A DNA stretch of 64,000 nucleotides from RGIG8767 sp964487395 (lineage in GTDB: Bacteria > Bacillota > Clostridia > Lachnospirales > Lachnospiraceae): assembly GCA_964487395.1 (NCBI GenBank), contig CAZAQH010000001.1:19914-83913 (forward strand). Direction: 5' to 3'. The notes beneath the pieces were generated by a model. That model ran no database searches and was not told the DNA's origin. It saw only the letters and a program-made list of their open reading frames with translations. The first letter of the stretch is position 1. The number at the start of each line of letters is the position of its first letter. Position numbers and translations under genes: made by a program. Below, in pieces: positions 1 to 9,089 of this stretch.

Positions 1-2479
1 CAATATCACCTGTTTTAGCTACGTCTACTGCAAAAGATACAAGTGTTGGCGGTACATCAATATCATTAAAGGTTCCTGACATGGAATCTTTTCCACCGAT
101 AGAAGGAAGACCATATCCAATCTGTGCATCATATGCACCCAAAAGTGCTGAGAAAGGCTGACCCCAGCGAGTCTTATCCTCTGTCATACGTTTGAAGTAT
201 TCCTGGAAAGTGAAACGAATCTTTTTATAATCACCACCACCGGCAACAATTTTAGCTATTGATTGTGTAATTGCATAAATTGCACCATGATATGGGCTCC
301 AGGAAGATACGTATGGATCAAATCCATAACTCATCATAGTAACAGTATCTGTTTTGCCTTTTAATGTTGGAATTTTAGCAACCATACTCTGTGTCTCGGT
401 TAGCTGATATTTTCCACCATATGGCATTAATACACTTGCAGCACCAATTGAAGAATCGAATATTTCTACTAATCCCTTTTGTGAGCAAACATTCAAATCA
501 CTAAGCATAGAAAGCCATGCCTGTTTTACATCTTTCTTTTCAACGGCTTCTTTTACTGTATCAATTGCAATCTCTTCCAGACAATTATTTTCTTTGGAAG
601 GAATCGATACTTCAACACCTGTTTCCTGATGAGCGCCATTGGTATCAAGGAATGCTCTCTGTAAGTTTACAATTTCTTTGCCACGCCATTTTAATACAAG
701 ACGTGGTTCTTTTGTTACAACTGCAACTTCAACTGCCTCTAAATTTTCTTCTTCCGCATATTGAAGGAACTGTGCAACATCTTTTTTATCTACAACAACT
801 GCCATACGTTCCTGTGATTCGGAAATAGCAAGTTCCGTACCATCTAAACCGGCATATTTTTTAGGAACCTTATCAAGGTCAACCGTAAGACCATCTGCAA
901 GTTCTCCAATTGCAACTGATACACCACCTGCACCAAAGTCATTACATTTTTTAATAAGACGGCTTACTTCTTCTCTTCTGAATAATCTCTGAATCTTACG
1001 TTCTGTCGGGGCATTACCTTTTTGTACTTCTGCTCCGCAAGTCTCAATACTTGCTTCGGTATGAACCTTTGAAGAACCGGTTGCACCACCACAGCCATCA
1101 CGTCCTGTTCGTCCACCTAAGAGGATGATGATATCTCCTGGGTCGGAATTTTCACGAATTACATTTTTTCTGGGAGCAGCACCCATTACAGCACCGATTT
1201 CCATTCTCTTTGCAACATAATTAGGATGATAAATTTCTTTTACATATCCTGTTGCAAGTCCAATCTGGTTACCATAGGAAGAATATCCGCTTGCAGCACC
1301 TCTAACCAGCTTTTTCTGGGATAATTTGCCCTTTAAAGTAGCTGATACCGGAACGGTTGGGTCTGCTGCACCTGTAATACGCATTGCCTGGTAAACATAG
1401 CCTCTTCCTGAAAGCGGATCACGGATTGCTCCACCAAGACATGTTGCAGCGCCACCAAACGGTTCTATCTCTGTTGGGTGATTATGTGTTTCGTTTTTAA
1501 AGAATATAAGCCATTCTTCCGTTACCGGACCATCGCCATAATCCATTTCAACCGGAACTACTATGGAGCATGCATTTATTTCATCTGATACTTCCATATC
1601 ATCTAATTTGCCATCTTCACGAAGCTTTTTCATTCCTACTAAAGCTAAGTCCATGAGACATACAAATTTATCTTTTCTTCCTTTGTATATTTCTTCTCTG
1701 GTATCAAGATAACTCTGGTATGTTGTCTCTAATGGCTCTTTATAATATCCTTCATTAAAGGTGATATCTTTTAATTCTGTAGAAAATGTGGTGTGTCTGC
1801 AGTGATCAGACCAGTACGTATCTAAAACCCTGATTTCCGTCATGGAAGGGTCTCTTTGTTCATCCTTTTTAAAATAATTCTGAATATGAAGAAAGTCCTG
1901 AAAGGTCATTGCCAGACCAAGGGATTCATATAAGCTTTTTAATTCTTCTTCCGGCATTTCTTTGAAACCATTAAAAATAATTACATCTGCCGGTTCCTTG
2001 TAATCTGTGATAAGAGTCTGTGGTTTTTCAAGACCTGTTTCTCTTGAATCAACCGGATTGATACAGTAAGATTTGATTTTATTTAATTCTTCTTCTGATA
2101 AGTCACCTTCGATAACATAAGTAACCGCTGTTCTGATAATTGGGTCTTCTTCTTCATTTAAGAATCGAATACACTGCACTGCTGAATCGGCACGCTGATC
2201 AAACTGACCGGGTAAAAATTCTACACTGAATGCTTTTTCATTCTGTTTAAGTTCAAATGTTTCATTATACAGAATATCTACAGGGGGTTCTGAAAATACA
2301 GTTGTACATGCCATGTTAAATGTGGCATCTGATATATTTTCAACATCATAACGAATTAATTCCCTTACATTCTTTACATCCTGAATGCTTAAATAATTCT
2401 CGATTTCCTCCTTCAGTTCCTTCGCTTTTACCGCGTAAGGCTCCTTTTTTTCGACGTAGATACGCTTCACGTTTTCCAT
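1..2479 (-). CDS. purL: Phosphoribosylformylglycinamidine synthase, long single-chain form (3' end outside window)
   Basis: Converts FGAR, glutamine and ATP to FGAM in purine synthesis. About 826 N-terminal residues are visible when the minus strand is translated from the ATG at 2479; the reading frame is open to the window edge. Recognisable landmarks are the segment TYWSDHCRHTTF near residue 210, then NETHNHPTEIEPFGGAATC and the glycine-rich LLGGRTGRDGCGGATGSS, all typical of the ATP-binding FGAM synthase core. Long clostridial forms are about 1250 residues and end in a glutaminase domain, so that domain would lie beyond position 1. The start is set by AGGAG about 6 nt upstream. A TetR gene ends 17 nt upstream on the same strand, so purL is probably read from that promoter and not with the other pur genes at 17-24 kb. 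Confidence 0.95.
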   Translation of the reverse strand, partial: MENVKRIYVEKKEPYAVKAKELKEEIENYLSIQDVKNVRELIRYDVENISDATFNMACTTVFSEPPVDILYNETFELKQNEKAFSVEFLPGQFDQRADSAVQCIRFLNEEEDPIIRTAVTYVIEGDLSEEELNKIKSYCINPVDSRETGLEKPQTLITDYKEPADVIIFNGFKEMPEEELKSLYESLGLAMTFQDFLHIQNYFKKDEQRDPSMTEIRVLDTYWSDHCRHTTFSTELKDITFNEGYYKEPLETTYQSYLDTREEIYKGRKDKFVCLMDLALVGMKKLREDGKLDDMEVSDEINACSIVVPVEMDYGDGPVTEEWLIFFKNETHNHPTEIEPFGGAATCLGGAIRDPLSGRGYVYQAMRITGAADPTVPVSATLKGKLSQKKLVRGAASGYSSYGNQIGLATGYVKEIYHPNYVAKRMEIGAVMGAAPRKNVIRENSDPGDIIILLGGRTGRDGCGGATGSSKVHTEASIETCGAEVQKGNAPTERKIQRLFRREEVSRLIKKCNDFGAGGVSVAIGELADGLTVDLDKVPKKYAGLDGTELAISESQERMAVVVDKKDVAQFLQYAEEENLEAVEVAVVTKEPRLVLKWRGKEIVNLQRAFLDTNGAHQETGVEVSIPSKENNCLEEIAIDTVKEAVEKKDVKQAWLSMLSDLNVCSQKGLVEIFDSSIGAASVLMPYGGKYQLTETQSMVAKIPTLKGKTDTVTMMSYGFDPYVSSWSPYHGAIYAITQSIAKIVAGGGDYKKIRFTFQEYFKRMTEDKTRWGQPFSALLGAYDAQIGYGLPSIGGKDSMSGTFNDIDVPPTLVSFAVDVAKTGDI

Positions 2480-2496
2480 TTTCTTCTCCTCTTATT

Positions 2497-3087
2497 TTAT
2501 TCTACAACCATGAACTTTTTTAATAGGAATAAAAGCTCACGGTCTACTCTCTTTTCACTAATTCCCATGGTTCTTGCACATATCTTCATTCCTTCTATGG
2601 AAAACATGATACTGCTTGCTTCACCTCTTGGGTCAACGCATGAAAACTCACCGCTTTCATTGCCTCGTTCTAATAATTTTTCAAGTACCAGTGCTGCTGT
2701 TTCAAAATCCTTCTTGATGCTATTGGTCTTTCCTTCCTCACGGCATTCAAAAGCATATTCATACTTGGCTACCGTCAGGTTGTTTTTCTTTCTTAATATT
2801 TCTTTTTTCTGCTCTTTAAAAAATAATAGCAGAAGTTCTGACGTGCTGGCCGTCTTTAATTGTTCACCAGTATATTCTTCATCTTTTTTATTGCGTTCAT
2901 CTTCTTCGTTTAAAACTGCAAGGAGCAATTCTTCCGTTGATGAAAAATACAAATATAATCCGCCCCTGCTGATTTCGCATGCCTCAACAATATCCTTCAT
3001 AGTAACATTACGAAATCCTCTTGCAGTAAAAACTTCTCTTGCTTTTTCAATAATAAACTGTTTCTTTTGTGCTGTTTTTTCACTCAT
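2497..3087 (-). CDS. TetR/AcrR family transcriptional regulator
   Basis: A 196-residue DNA-binding regulator. The N-terminal 60 residues form a TetR helix-turn-helix (VFTARGFRNVTMKDIVEA followed by ISRGGLYLYFSSTEELL), and the all-helical remainder would be the ligand and dimer domain. Its ATG overlaps the stop of the upstream 160-residue gene by four bases (ATGA), so the two are translationally coupled, and purL follows after 17 nt. No efflux pump or other typical target lies nearby. Target and ligand are unknown; autoregulation of this small operon, and with it purL, is an inference. Confidence 0.9.
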   Translation of the reverse strand: MSEKTAQKKQFIIEKAREVFTARGFRNVTMKDIVEACEISRGGLYLYFSSTEELLLAVLNEEDERNKKDEEYTGEQLKTASTSELLLLFFKEQKKEILRKKNNLTVAKYEYAFECREEGKTNSIKKDFETAALVLEKLLERGNESGEFSCVDPRGEASSIMFSIEGMKICARTMGISEKRVDRELLFLLKKFMVVE

Positions 3088-3566
3088 CCCTTATCCTCGC
3101 TCTTATGGACTGTAGCATTTTCCCAAAAATCAACTAATTCCTTCGCTTTCTGAACAGCTTCAAGAAATACTCCTTCTTCCACTCCCATACTCCAAAGACG
3201 GGCTTTGGTTCTGCCACCAAGTACATATTTTGAAAGAATACCACCGAGTATGTTCATCTGCTGAATGGTTGTCTTGTGAATCAGTGCAATCTCATCAGAA
3301 CTGTTACGTAAATGATAACGGGAATACACATATAGATAATTTCTATCCATAAATTTCGTCTGTTCTGCTTCTTTGACAAATCGTAGTAAATTACTGTCAA
3401 ATACCGGAAATGGCAAGGAATGAGTTGCAATTCCATCCTGTCCATATATTTGTGAAGCTCTTTTCTGACTCTTCTCAATAAGCCAAGGCAAATAGACCTC
3501 TAACTTACGTATATCGTCCTGATACTCTTCCAATACCTGTCCTGCTGACATAAGTTCCGTATCCAT
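3084..3566 (-). CDS. Conserved-looking protein of unknown function
   Basis: A 160-residue, mostly helical protein that I do not recognise. It has no signal peptide, membrane segment or cysteine cluster. The middle carries an aromatic-rich stretch (RNYLYVYSRYHLRNSSDE, near residues 75-92) and the C-terminal half is predicted amphipathic helix. The start has a strong GGAGG six bases upstream. The stop codon overlaps the start of the TetR gene, so the protein may be an accessory or ligand-sensing partner of that regulator; this is inference from gene order only. Confidence 0.75.
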   Translation of the reverse strand: MDTELMSAGQVLEEYQDDIRKLEVYLPWLIEKSQKRASQIYGQDGIATHSLPFPVFDSNLLRFVKEAEQTKFMDRNYLYVYSRYHLRNSSDEIALIHKTTIQQMNILGGILSKYVLGGRTKARLWSMGVEEGVFLEAVQKAKELVDFWENATVHKSEDKG

Positions 3567-3708
3567 AGATAACCTCCAAATTTATACAGACATTTAATAA
3601 TCACGCGTTTATTTTACCATAAAACATCAAAAAGTACAGTATGCTTATATAAAATTTACGGATTTTATGATATGATTAACTTGCATTTTTTAAAAAGGAG
3701 ACCTTTTC

Positions 3709-5955
3709 ATGCAAGTATTCGCAGCAAATGATGAAATAATAGCAACCGGCTCAAAAAATAACGTTTTTTATATTATTGCAGAAGGAAGTGTCACCACCTC
3801 AACGGGCGATGAGTCTTTTACTCTCAAAAAAGGGGATATTGTAGGAATTTATGATATTACACTCTCATATCACTCCTGTTCTTACTATGCAGCCGAGACT
3901 TGTAATTTAATTCCTTATTCTTTTGAAAATACTACTGCTTTTCTATCCATATTAGAAAAAAATATGGATTTAAGAAGACTTTTAATGCTTTCTTTAACAC
4001 GTAATATGTACAATATCGTGAATGCATACAAACAACAGTATAAAAACTGTCATTCACTTTATACTTATATAAAGAAGATACATGAATTTTATCAGGATAC
4101 CTGTAGAAGTACACATCTTTTATCCAAAACACTGCCTTTTATGGAAGATTTTCAGAATCTGACTGTCGAAGATGAACTTCCTTTCTGGCTGAATGATTAT
4201 TATGTTTCTGCGAAAAAAATGTTCTCAGATACTTCCCTTGAGTTGAATTCCAGTTTTGTTTATGGTTTTTTATCACGAAGCAGTAGTGATATTGAGCACA
4301 TTATAAGTTTAATCACGAAAATGCAGGAAAATTATGAGTTATTTTCCTCGTATCTTCTCAATGAAGATTATCTGGATTTCTTTGATTTATACTGTGATTT
4401 ATATTTCCGTTCAAAAAGCAATGGTTTTGACGTTGCGGATATCGACAGTGCACTTAAGACTATGATTTCTCATATTCGTAAGCTTCCATATGTCAATAAT
4501 TCACTAATTATACGGCGTGTCACCGATTTCCAAAAAAAATCAAATGCTTCGCCTAAGCGTTCTGCCGGCCCACAGGATGTATCTGCCCTTAATGCTGATT
4601 TGGCTAATTCCTTAAACATCATTTTGGATTATGCTGATACTATGCCTGTTACCGTTGCGGAATTCAAAAAATATCTTCAGTTATTCATGCAGTTACCGGA
4701 TAAAAATGCTCTGGATAAAGAAGCGGATAATATCCGCCGCCAAATAAGCAAGCTTTTTTATTTGATTTATGTAGAGGTATTTCAGATCAGTTTAAAGGCA
4801 CCAACCGTACCCCCTATTATAAAAATGTTCTTAAATTTCGGATACATGGATGCCTCCCTTTGTGGCTATGAAAACGCCACAATTTTATATAAACTTGCTG
4901 ATACCTATCACGGCAACAAAGAACAAGGTGTCTATACTATATATGAATGGATTCGTGAAATATATGATGGCAATAAACAGCCTAGCCGTAACGAATTTGA
5001 GCAGGACTATACTGCCTTTGTACGAACACTGAAAAAAGAAGGTAAAATAGACAAAGAAACTGAACTTGATATGACCAGTGATACCGTTGGTAAAGTAATG
5101 TATGAACTGCAGAATATGTTTCCAAGTGTAAACAAAATAACATTTGGACGTGTTTTTTCCTTCTGTCCAATTTTATTAGAGGAAAATATTTGCAAGCCAC
5201 TTGATGAATTACTTTTAACTCCGGAAAAAATCTGCGATACATTTAAAGCGTTATCCGCTATTGATTATTCTGCTTTTTATCATGATATTTTATTTGAGGA
5301 TACCTCTCTTAATATTAAAGAGATTATAAAAACCGATATCCGTCCAGATGTGATTCTTATGCCCAATACCGGAACAAAAGGAATATTGTGGCAGGAAATT
5401 GAAGGAATGCATCGTTCTACCAAAGGTCGAATGATGATTTCTGCTTTCTTCCTTGAGAATCTTGAGAAAACATTTATTCGCATGATTGGCGAGTTTCGTT
5501 GGGATATGTGTAAACGTATTCAGGGTGGACGCTGGAATGATGTCACCTCACACTCCCTTACAAGTGAATACTGTGACTACGCACAATTTTATCAAAAGAA
5601 CCGTGATTTATCATATGATGCCAAAGAAAAAATTAAAGTTAATTTGAAAAAGAGCAAGAACAATTACCGTGAACTGTTCCTTAATGATTATATGGTATAT
5701 ATGCTCTATGAATCCACGGGTTCCTGTCGTCTCAACAAAGTGGCTCGTTCCATTTTGTTTAAATATTGTCCATTTAGCAATGCTGTGTGCGAATCCATTA
5801 AAGCCAATTCCGTATTTACGGAATGTCTCGACAGACATCATTTAGTCACAGCCCAGGCTCTTCACCGCATAGAGCAGGTTAAATCACGCTACCAGAATTC
5901 AAGCAAGCTTATACCTGATGAGATTTCATTACAGCCAGATCTCATTAAACGTTAA
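3709..5955 (+). CDS. Large protein with N-terminal cyclic-nucleotide-binding-like fold
   Basis: A 748-residue cytoplasmic protein. Residues 1-75 look like a Crp/cNMP-binding beta roll: GSKNNVFYIIAEGSVTTS followed by FTLKKGDIVGIYD and a later short strand. The typical phosphate-binding cassette (RxA-type) is not evident, so nucleotide binding is uncertain. The remaining 650 residues are helical, without transmembrane segments or a recognisable DNA-binding domain. AAAAAGGAGACC precedes the ATG. It heads a three-gene plus-strand set with the VanZ-like gene (11 nt downstream) and hflX. No function can be assigned; a sensory or scaffold role is a guess. Confidence 0.8.
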   Translation: MQVFAANDEIIATGSKNNVFYIIAEGSVTTSTGDESFTLKKGDIVGIYDITLSYHSCSYYAAETCNLIPYSFENTTAFLSILEKNMDLRRLLMLSLTRNMYNIVNAYKQQYKNCHSLYTYIKKIHEFYQDTCRSTHLLSKTLPFMEDFQNLTVEDELPFWLNDYYVSAKKMFSDTSLELNSSFVYGFLSRSSSDIEHIISLITKMQENYELFSSYLLNEDYLDFFDLYCDLYFRSKSNGFDVADIDSALKTMISHIRKLPYVNNSLIIRRVTDFQKKSNASPKRSAGPQDVSALNADLANSLNIILDYADTMPVTVAEFKKYLQLFMQLPDKNALDKEADNIRRQISKLFYLIYVEVFQISLKAPTVPPIIKMFLNFGYMDASLCGYENATILYKLADTYHGNKEQGVYTIYEWIREIYDGNKQPSRNEFEQDYTAFVRTLKKEGKIDKETELDMTSDTVGKVMYELQNMFPSVNKITFGRVFSFCPILLEENICKPLDELLLTPEKICDTFKALSAIDYSAFYHDILFEDTSLNIKEIIKTDIRPDVILMPNTGTKGILWQEIEGMHRSTKGRMMISAFFLENLEKTFIRMIGEFRWDMCKRIQGGRWNDVTSHSLTSEYCDYAQFYQKNRDLSYDAKEKIKVNLKKSKNNYRELFLNDYMVYMLYESTGSCRLNKVARSILFKYCPFSNAVCESIKANSVFTECLDRHHLVTAQALHRIEQVKSRYQNSSKLIPDEISLQPDLIKR

Positions 5956-5966
5956 GAGGTGTAATT

Positions 5967-6512
5967 ATGGAGTTTTTTACTTTGTTTTTTAAAAAGCTTT
6001 TACGTTATCTTTTAAAACCCTTATCCTTTGTCCCTGCGATTATTATGATGTATCTTATTTTTTCGTTTTCAAATCAAACGGGCAGTGAATCCGGTAATTT
6101 AAGTTATAAAGTCAGTAAGATTATGGTATTACTATATAATAAGATTTTTTTCAAAGAACTGGATAACAATGCTCTAAATACATTAATTGTCACCATACAT
6201 CCCTATGTTCGTAAGCTTGCACATGTAACCGAATATTTTCTGTTAGCTGCCTGTGTATCATTCCCACTCTATGTCTACCGGCTCCGTGGTTTTCTTTTAA
6301 TGATTATTGCTGGAACATTCTGTGTACTTTTTGCCGCATTAGATGAATATCATCAATCTTTTATTTCCGGCAGAGTGGCTTCTTCAAAAGATATTATGAT
6401 TGACAGTATCGGTATTTTAATTGGTATTATCTTGGTTCGAATAATCGGTTTTATTGGCAGAAAAACAATATTTTCCTGGTTATCAACTGAAAAGAACTCA
6501 AAACACAAGTAA
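5967..6512 (+). CDS. VanZ family membrane protein
   Basis: A 181-residue integral membrane protein with about four hydrophobic segments. VanZ-like signatures are visible: FSFSNQTGSESG in the first loop, KLAHVTEYFLLA in the middle and ALDEYHQSFISGRVASSKD followed by a hydrophobic helix. The family is named for the teicoplanin-resistance protein, but most chromosomal members are of unknown function and this one has no van genes nearby. AAGAGGTG precedes the ATG, 11 nt after the upstream stop, and hflX follows after 19 nt, so it is within an operon. Confidence 0.85.
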   Translation: MEFFTLFFKKLLRYLLKPLSFVPAIIMMYLIFSFSNQTGSESGNLSYKVSKIMVLLYNKIFFKELDNNALNTLIVTIHPYVRKLAHVTEYFLLAACVSFPLYVYRLRGFLLMIIAGTFCVLFAALDEYHQSFISGRVASSKDIMIDSIGILIGIILVRIIGFIGRKTIFSWLSTEKNSKHK

Positions 6513-6531
6513 GCACACCTTGGAGGTAAAA

Positions 6532-7818
6532 ATGAACGAACCTGAAATAATACAGCAACGAGCAATCATCGTAGGCTTAAACTTAAATGATGATCCTGCT
6601 TTTTTATCGTCTATGCAGGAATTAAAAGCACTGGCAAAAGCCTGCGATTTAGATGTCGTAGGAATGCATACGCAGAATGCTTCAAATGTGAATAATGCTT
6701 TTTATATTGGCACCGGAAAAGTAGAAGAAATCAAAGAAAGTGCTGCTCTTTTAGAAGCAGAACTTGTTATTTTTGATGAAGCACTTTCTCCCATGCAGCT
6801 TCGTAATCTCACCAATACTTTAGATTTAGGTGTCTTAGACCGAACTTCCTTAATACTGAAAATATTTGCAGACAGAGCCAGGACAAAAGAAGCTAAATTA
6901 CAGGTAGAACTTGCAAATTTGCAATATATGCTGCCTCGATTAATCGGCATGCATGACTCCCTCTCTCGTCAGGGTGGAGCCAGTGGCAGTATGAGTAATA
7001 AAGGAACCGGTGAAAAAAAGTTAGAGCTTGACAGACGTCATATTGAACATCGAATTAATGAGCTCAAACGAAATCTTGCGGATATTAAATGCAACCGTAA
7101 CGTACTCCGCAAACAGCGCGAGCAGTCGGGCATTCACAAAATTGCTCTGGTAGGATACACAAATGCCGGTAAATCAACCATAATGAATTGGATGGTTAAT
7201 GAGTTCGGTGGTGATAATGACAAAAAAGTATTAGAACAGGATATGCTATTTGCTACACTGGATACAACAGTTCGTAAAATATCTCCTGATAATCTTCCAC
7301 CGTTTCTGCTTTCCGATACCGTCGGATTTATTGATAAACTACCGCATACTCTGATAAAAGCCTTTCATTCGACTTTAGAAGAAGTAACCTATGCTGATTT
7401 AATCTTACATGTTATTGATTATTCAAGTGAAGATTATGACAAGCATATGAAAGTAACAACAGAAACCTTAAAAGAACTTAACGCATCTTCCATACCAATT
7501 ATTCACGTATTTAATAAAGCCGAAAAAAATATGGAACGCAGTATTTTACCCGTTACAAATGGAAATAAAATATATCTCTCCGCTAAAGAACACATCGGTA
7601 TGAATGAATTATTAACGCTTATATCCAATACGTTGTATGGAGATCAACATGAATGTGACTTTTTATTTCCGCTATCCAGAGGTGATATTCTGAATACATT
7701 ATTTGAAAATGCCGTTGTTAACAATTATGAATATAAAGATAACGGAATTCTCTGCCACTGTATTTGTAATTTAAAAGAATTTTTGAAATTTGAGCAATAT
7801 ATTGTTAAAAAAGACTAA
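6532..7818 (+). CDS. hflX: GTPase HflX, ribosome-associated
   Basis: A 428-residue GTPase that in other bacteria splits stalled or heat-damaged ribosomes. The N-terminal HflX domain carries FYIGTGKVEEI and FDEALSPMQLRNL. A glycine-rich linker (RQGGASGSMSNKGTGE) follows, then the G domain with P-loop GYTNAGKST, the LLSDTVGFIDKLP segment (G3) and HVFNKAEK (G4). I use the ATG at 6532, which has TTGGAGG eight bases upstream; the longer frame from 6454 would overlap vanZ by 59 bases and lacks a ribosome site. It is the last gene of the 3709-7818 set and is followed by hairpins. Confidence 0.95.
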   Translation: MNEPEIIQQRAIIVGLNLNDDPAFLSSMQELKALAKACDLDVVGMHTQNASNVNNAFYIGTGKVEEIKESAALLEAELVIFDEALSPMQLRNLTNTLDLGVLDRTSLILKIFADRARTKEAKLQVELANLQYMLPRLIGMHDSLSRQGGASGSMSNKGTGEKKLELDRRHIEHRINELKRNLADIKCNRNVLRKQREQSGIHKIALVGYTNAGKSTIMNWMVNEFGGDNDKKVLEQDMLFATLDTTVRKISPDNLPPFLLSDTVGFIDKLPHTLIKAFHSTLEEVTYADLILHVIDYSSEDYDKHMKVTTETLKELNASSIPIIHVFNKAEKNMERSILPVTNGNKIYLSAKEHIGMNELLTLISNTLYGDQHECDFLFPLSRGDILNTLFENAVVNNYEYKDNGILCHCICNLKEFLKFEQYIVKKD

Positions 7819-7824
7819 TATAGT

Positions 7825-7845
7825 TGTAGTCAAACTACTTTTTTG
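7825..7845 (+). terminator. Short hairpin with T6 just after hflX
   Basis: GTAGT-CAA-ACTAC followed directly by TTTTTT, beginning 8 nt after the hflX stop. The stem has only five pairs, so it may be a weak first terminator before the stronger one at 7921-7965. Confidence 0.35.
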
Positions 7846-7862
7846 ATGATATCATGTACTTA

Positions 7863-7894
7863 GTTCGATAGAGATATCGAACGTGCTAATTAGC
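7863..7894. other. Pair of small palindromes between hflX and the main terminator
   Basis: GTTCGATA-GAGA-TATCGAAC is a perfect 8-bp stem with a GAGA loop (7863-7882). It is followed by the 10-bp palindrome GCTAATTAGC (7885-7894). With the terminator 30 nt further on, the interval could be a structured 3' UTR or a small RNA; no coding potential is seen. Confidence 0.4.
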
Positions 7895-7920
7895 AAATTC
7901 CGGAAGAATTCCCCTTTTAC

Positions 7921-7965
7921 ACAAACAGAAACACCGAAGGTTCCCCTTTCGGTGTTTTTGTTTGC
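7921..7965 (+). terminator. Rho-independent terminator of the hflX transcript
   Basis: Long hairpin pairing ACAAACAGAAACACCGAAGG with CCTTTCGGTGTTTTTGTTTG across a short TTCC loop, followed by a T-rich tail. The same AACACCG/CGGTGTT core is used in the terminator at 34490-34527. Confidence 0.85.
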
Positions 7966-8008
7966 TCTTTTTTATTCCGTATCATTATATTTATAAGAAA
8001 AAAGGACT

Positions 8009-8034
8009 AAAAAACACGCATATGCGTGTTTTTT
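8009..8034. terminator. Bidirectional terminator, perfect palindrome
   Basis: AAAACACGCATATGCGTGTTTT with flanking A and T runs on both sides. It lies 19 nt beyond the stop of the minus-strand SEC-C gene and can terminate it while also backing up the hflX terminator from the other strand. Confidence 0.8.
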
Positions 8035-8052
8035 CATGCTTAGTTTAAATGA

Positions 8053-8559
8053 TTATTTATTTTTTCCACAACATTTTTTATATTTCTTGCCACTTCCGCA
8101 AGGACATGGATCATTTGGATAAACCTTTGTCTCATTTACAACGGTTGTAGAACGTTTTTGTTCTTTATATAATTCTTTCTGCTTGTCTTCGTCATAGATG
8201 TCATTCCATTCTTCTAATCCGTAAAGCCAGTCTGCTCCTGCAGCAACCATATTCTTGTACAATTTTTCTGTATCAAAAGCAAGACTTACTTTTGTGTCTT
8301 CCTTCATTTTTTCAATTGGATTGGCTTTTTTCAAGCTGTCATTAATACCATCTAAAAATCCTACCATTGTAAGAAGTGGTACCTGGTATTTCTCTGCAAG
8401 TTCTGCAACACTGCCTTTTACTTCTTCCTTTGGATTTTTTAAAAGACTTGCGTAAATTTCTTTTTCCTTTTCAAAATAATCGTTCCAAAGTCTCTGTAAA
8501 TCGCCTTTATTGGCTGTTTCTGAATATGCGGTTTCTCTCCACTGTTCTAATAATGTCAT
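8053..8559 (-). CDS. SEC-C metal-binding motif protein
   Basis: A 168-residue acidic, mostly helical cytoplasmic protein ending in NDPCPCGSGKKYKKCCGK, a canonical SEC-C zinc motif like that at the C-terminus of SecA. The rest of the chain is not SecA-like and is unrecognised; EEWNDIYDEDK precedes a linker to the motif. I prefer ATG 8559, with AGGTGG about ten bases upstream, over the GTG at 8571, which lies inside that ribosome site. It is transcribed convergently to hflX and divergently from the small membrane protein at 8739. A role in protein quality control or secretion is known for some SEC-C proteins but is only a possibility here. Confidence 0.85.
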   Translation of the reverse strand: MTLLEQWRETAYSETANKGDLQRLWNDYFEKEKEIYASLLKNPKEEVKGSVAELAEKYQVPLLTMVGFLDGINDSLKKANPIEKMKEDTKVSLAFDTEKLYKNMVAAGADWLYGLEEWNDIYDEDKQKELYKEQKRSTTVVNETKVYPNDPCPCGSGKKYKKCCGKNK

Positions 8560-8644
8560 AATTTCTTCCACCTTTGTATCAAATCTTTATTCTAGGAAAG
8601 TATATCCTAAAAGTCCCTAAAAGTCCAGTTTTCTAAGTATTTTA

Positions 8645-8673
8645 TTTCCATTCTTTTTTTCTTATGGTATACT
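8645..8673 (+). promoter_or_regulatory. Probable sigma-A promoter, extended -10
   Basis: TATACT at 8668-8673 preceded by TGG (extended -10) with TTCCAT about 16 nt upstream as a weak -35. It points at the small membrane-protein gene that starts at 8739. Confidence 0.5.
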
Positions 8674-8738
8674 GTAGCAAGATAATCGTTTGATTTTATC
8701 TATAAAATATTTCCCCAGAGAAAGTATGAGGCCAAATT

Positions 8739-9050
8739 ATGAAAAAAAATCCCAAACAGATTGCTGCTATAATCTGCATTGCAATTCTGGTTTTAATGTA
8801 TCTAGCACTACTTGTTTTTGCCATCTTTGATTTTCCGGGCAGTAAAACATTATTCCGTACCTGTTTATATGCTACGGTAACAGTTCCCCTTCTGACATGG
8901 ATTTATATATATCTGTATGGTGTTATGAAAAATCGTCACACAATAGCTTCCCTTGATATTGGGAAAACTCCCGAAGAAGTAGAGCAGGAAAAAATAAATG
9001 CTGTGCAGACACAAAATGAAGATTCCGAGACCATAACCATTCATAAATAA
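8739..9050 (+). CDS. Small two-helix membrane protein of unknown function
   Basis: A 103-residue protein with two transmembrane helices, roughly residues 8-30 and 40-62, a short positively charged N-terminus (MKKNPKQ) and a soluble acidic C-tail containing GKTPEEVEQEKINAVQ. There is no lipobox or enzymatic motif, and I do not recognise the family. A GAGG sequence lies about eight bases upstream. It stands alone between a divergent SEC-C gene and a shared terminator hairpin at 9054-9089. Confidence 0.75.
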   Translation: MKKNPKQIAAIICIAILVLMYLALLVFAIFDFPGSKTLFRTCLYATVTVPLLTWIYIYLYGVMKNRHTIASLDIGKTPEEVEQEKINAVQTQNEDSETITIHK

Positions 9051-9053
9051 AAC

Positions 9054-9089
9054 AAAGAATATCTAAGTTTTACGCTTAGATATTCTTTT
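9054..9089. terminator. Bidirectional terminator overlapping the DUF1667 stop
   Basis: AAAGAATATCTAAG pairs with CTTAGATATTCTTT across TTTTACG and is followed by TTCTTTTT on the plus strand and by T-rich sequence on the minus strand. The TAA stop of the minus-strand gene (9076-9078) is part of the stem, so the last codons of that gene double as terminator. Confidence 0.8.

Noticed and set aside
2510..3115. 201-residue plus-strand reading frame
   Set aside because: Exact antisense of the TetR gene, no ribosome site, no recognisable domain.
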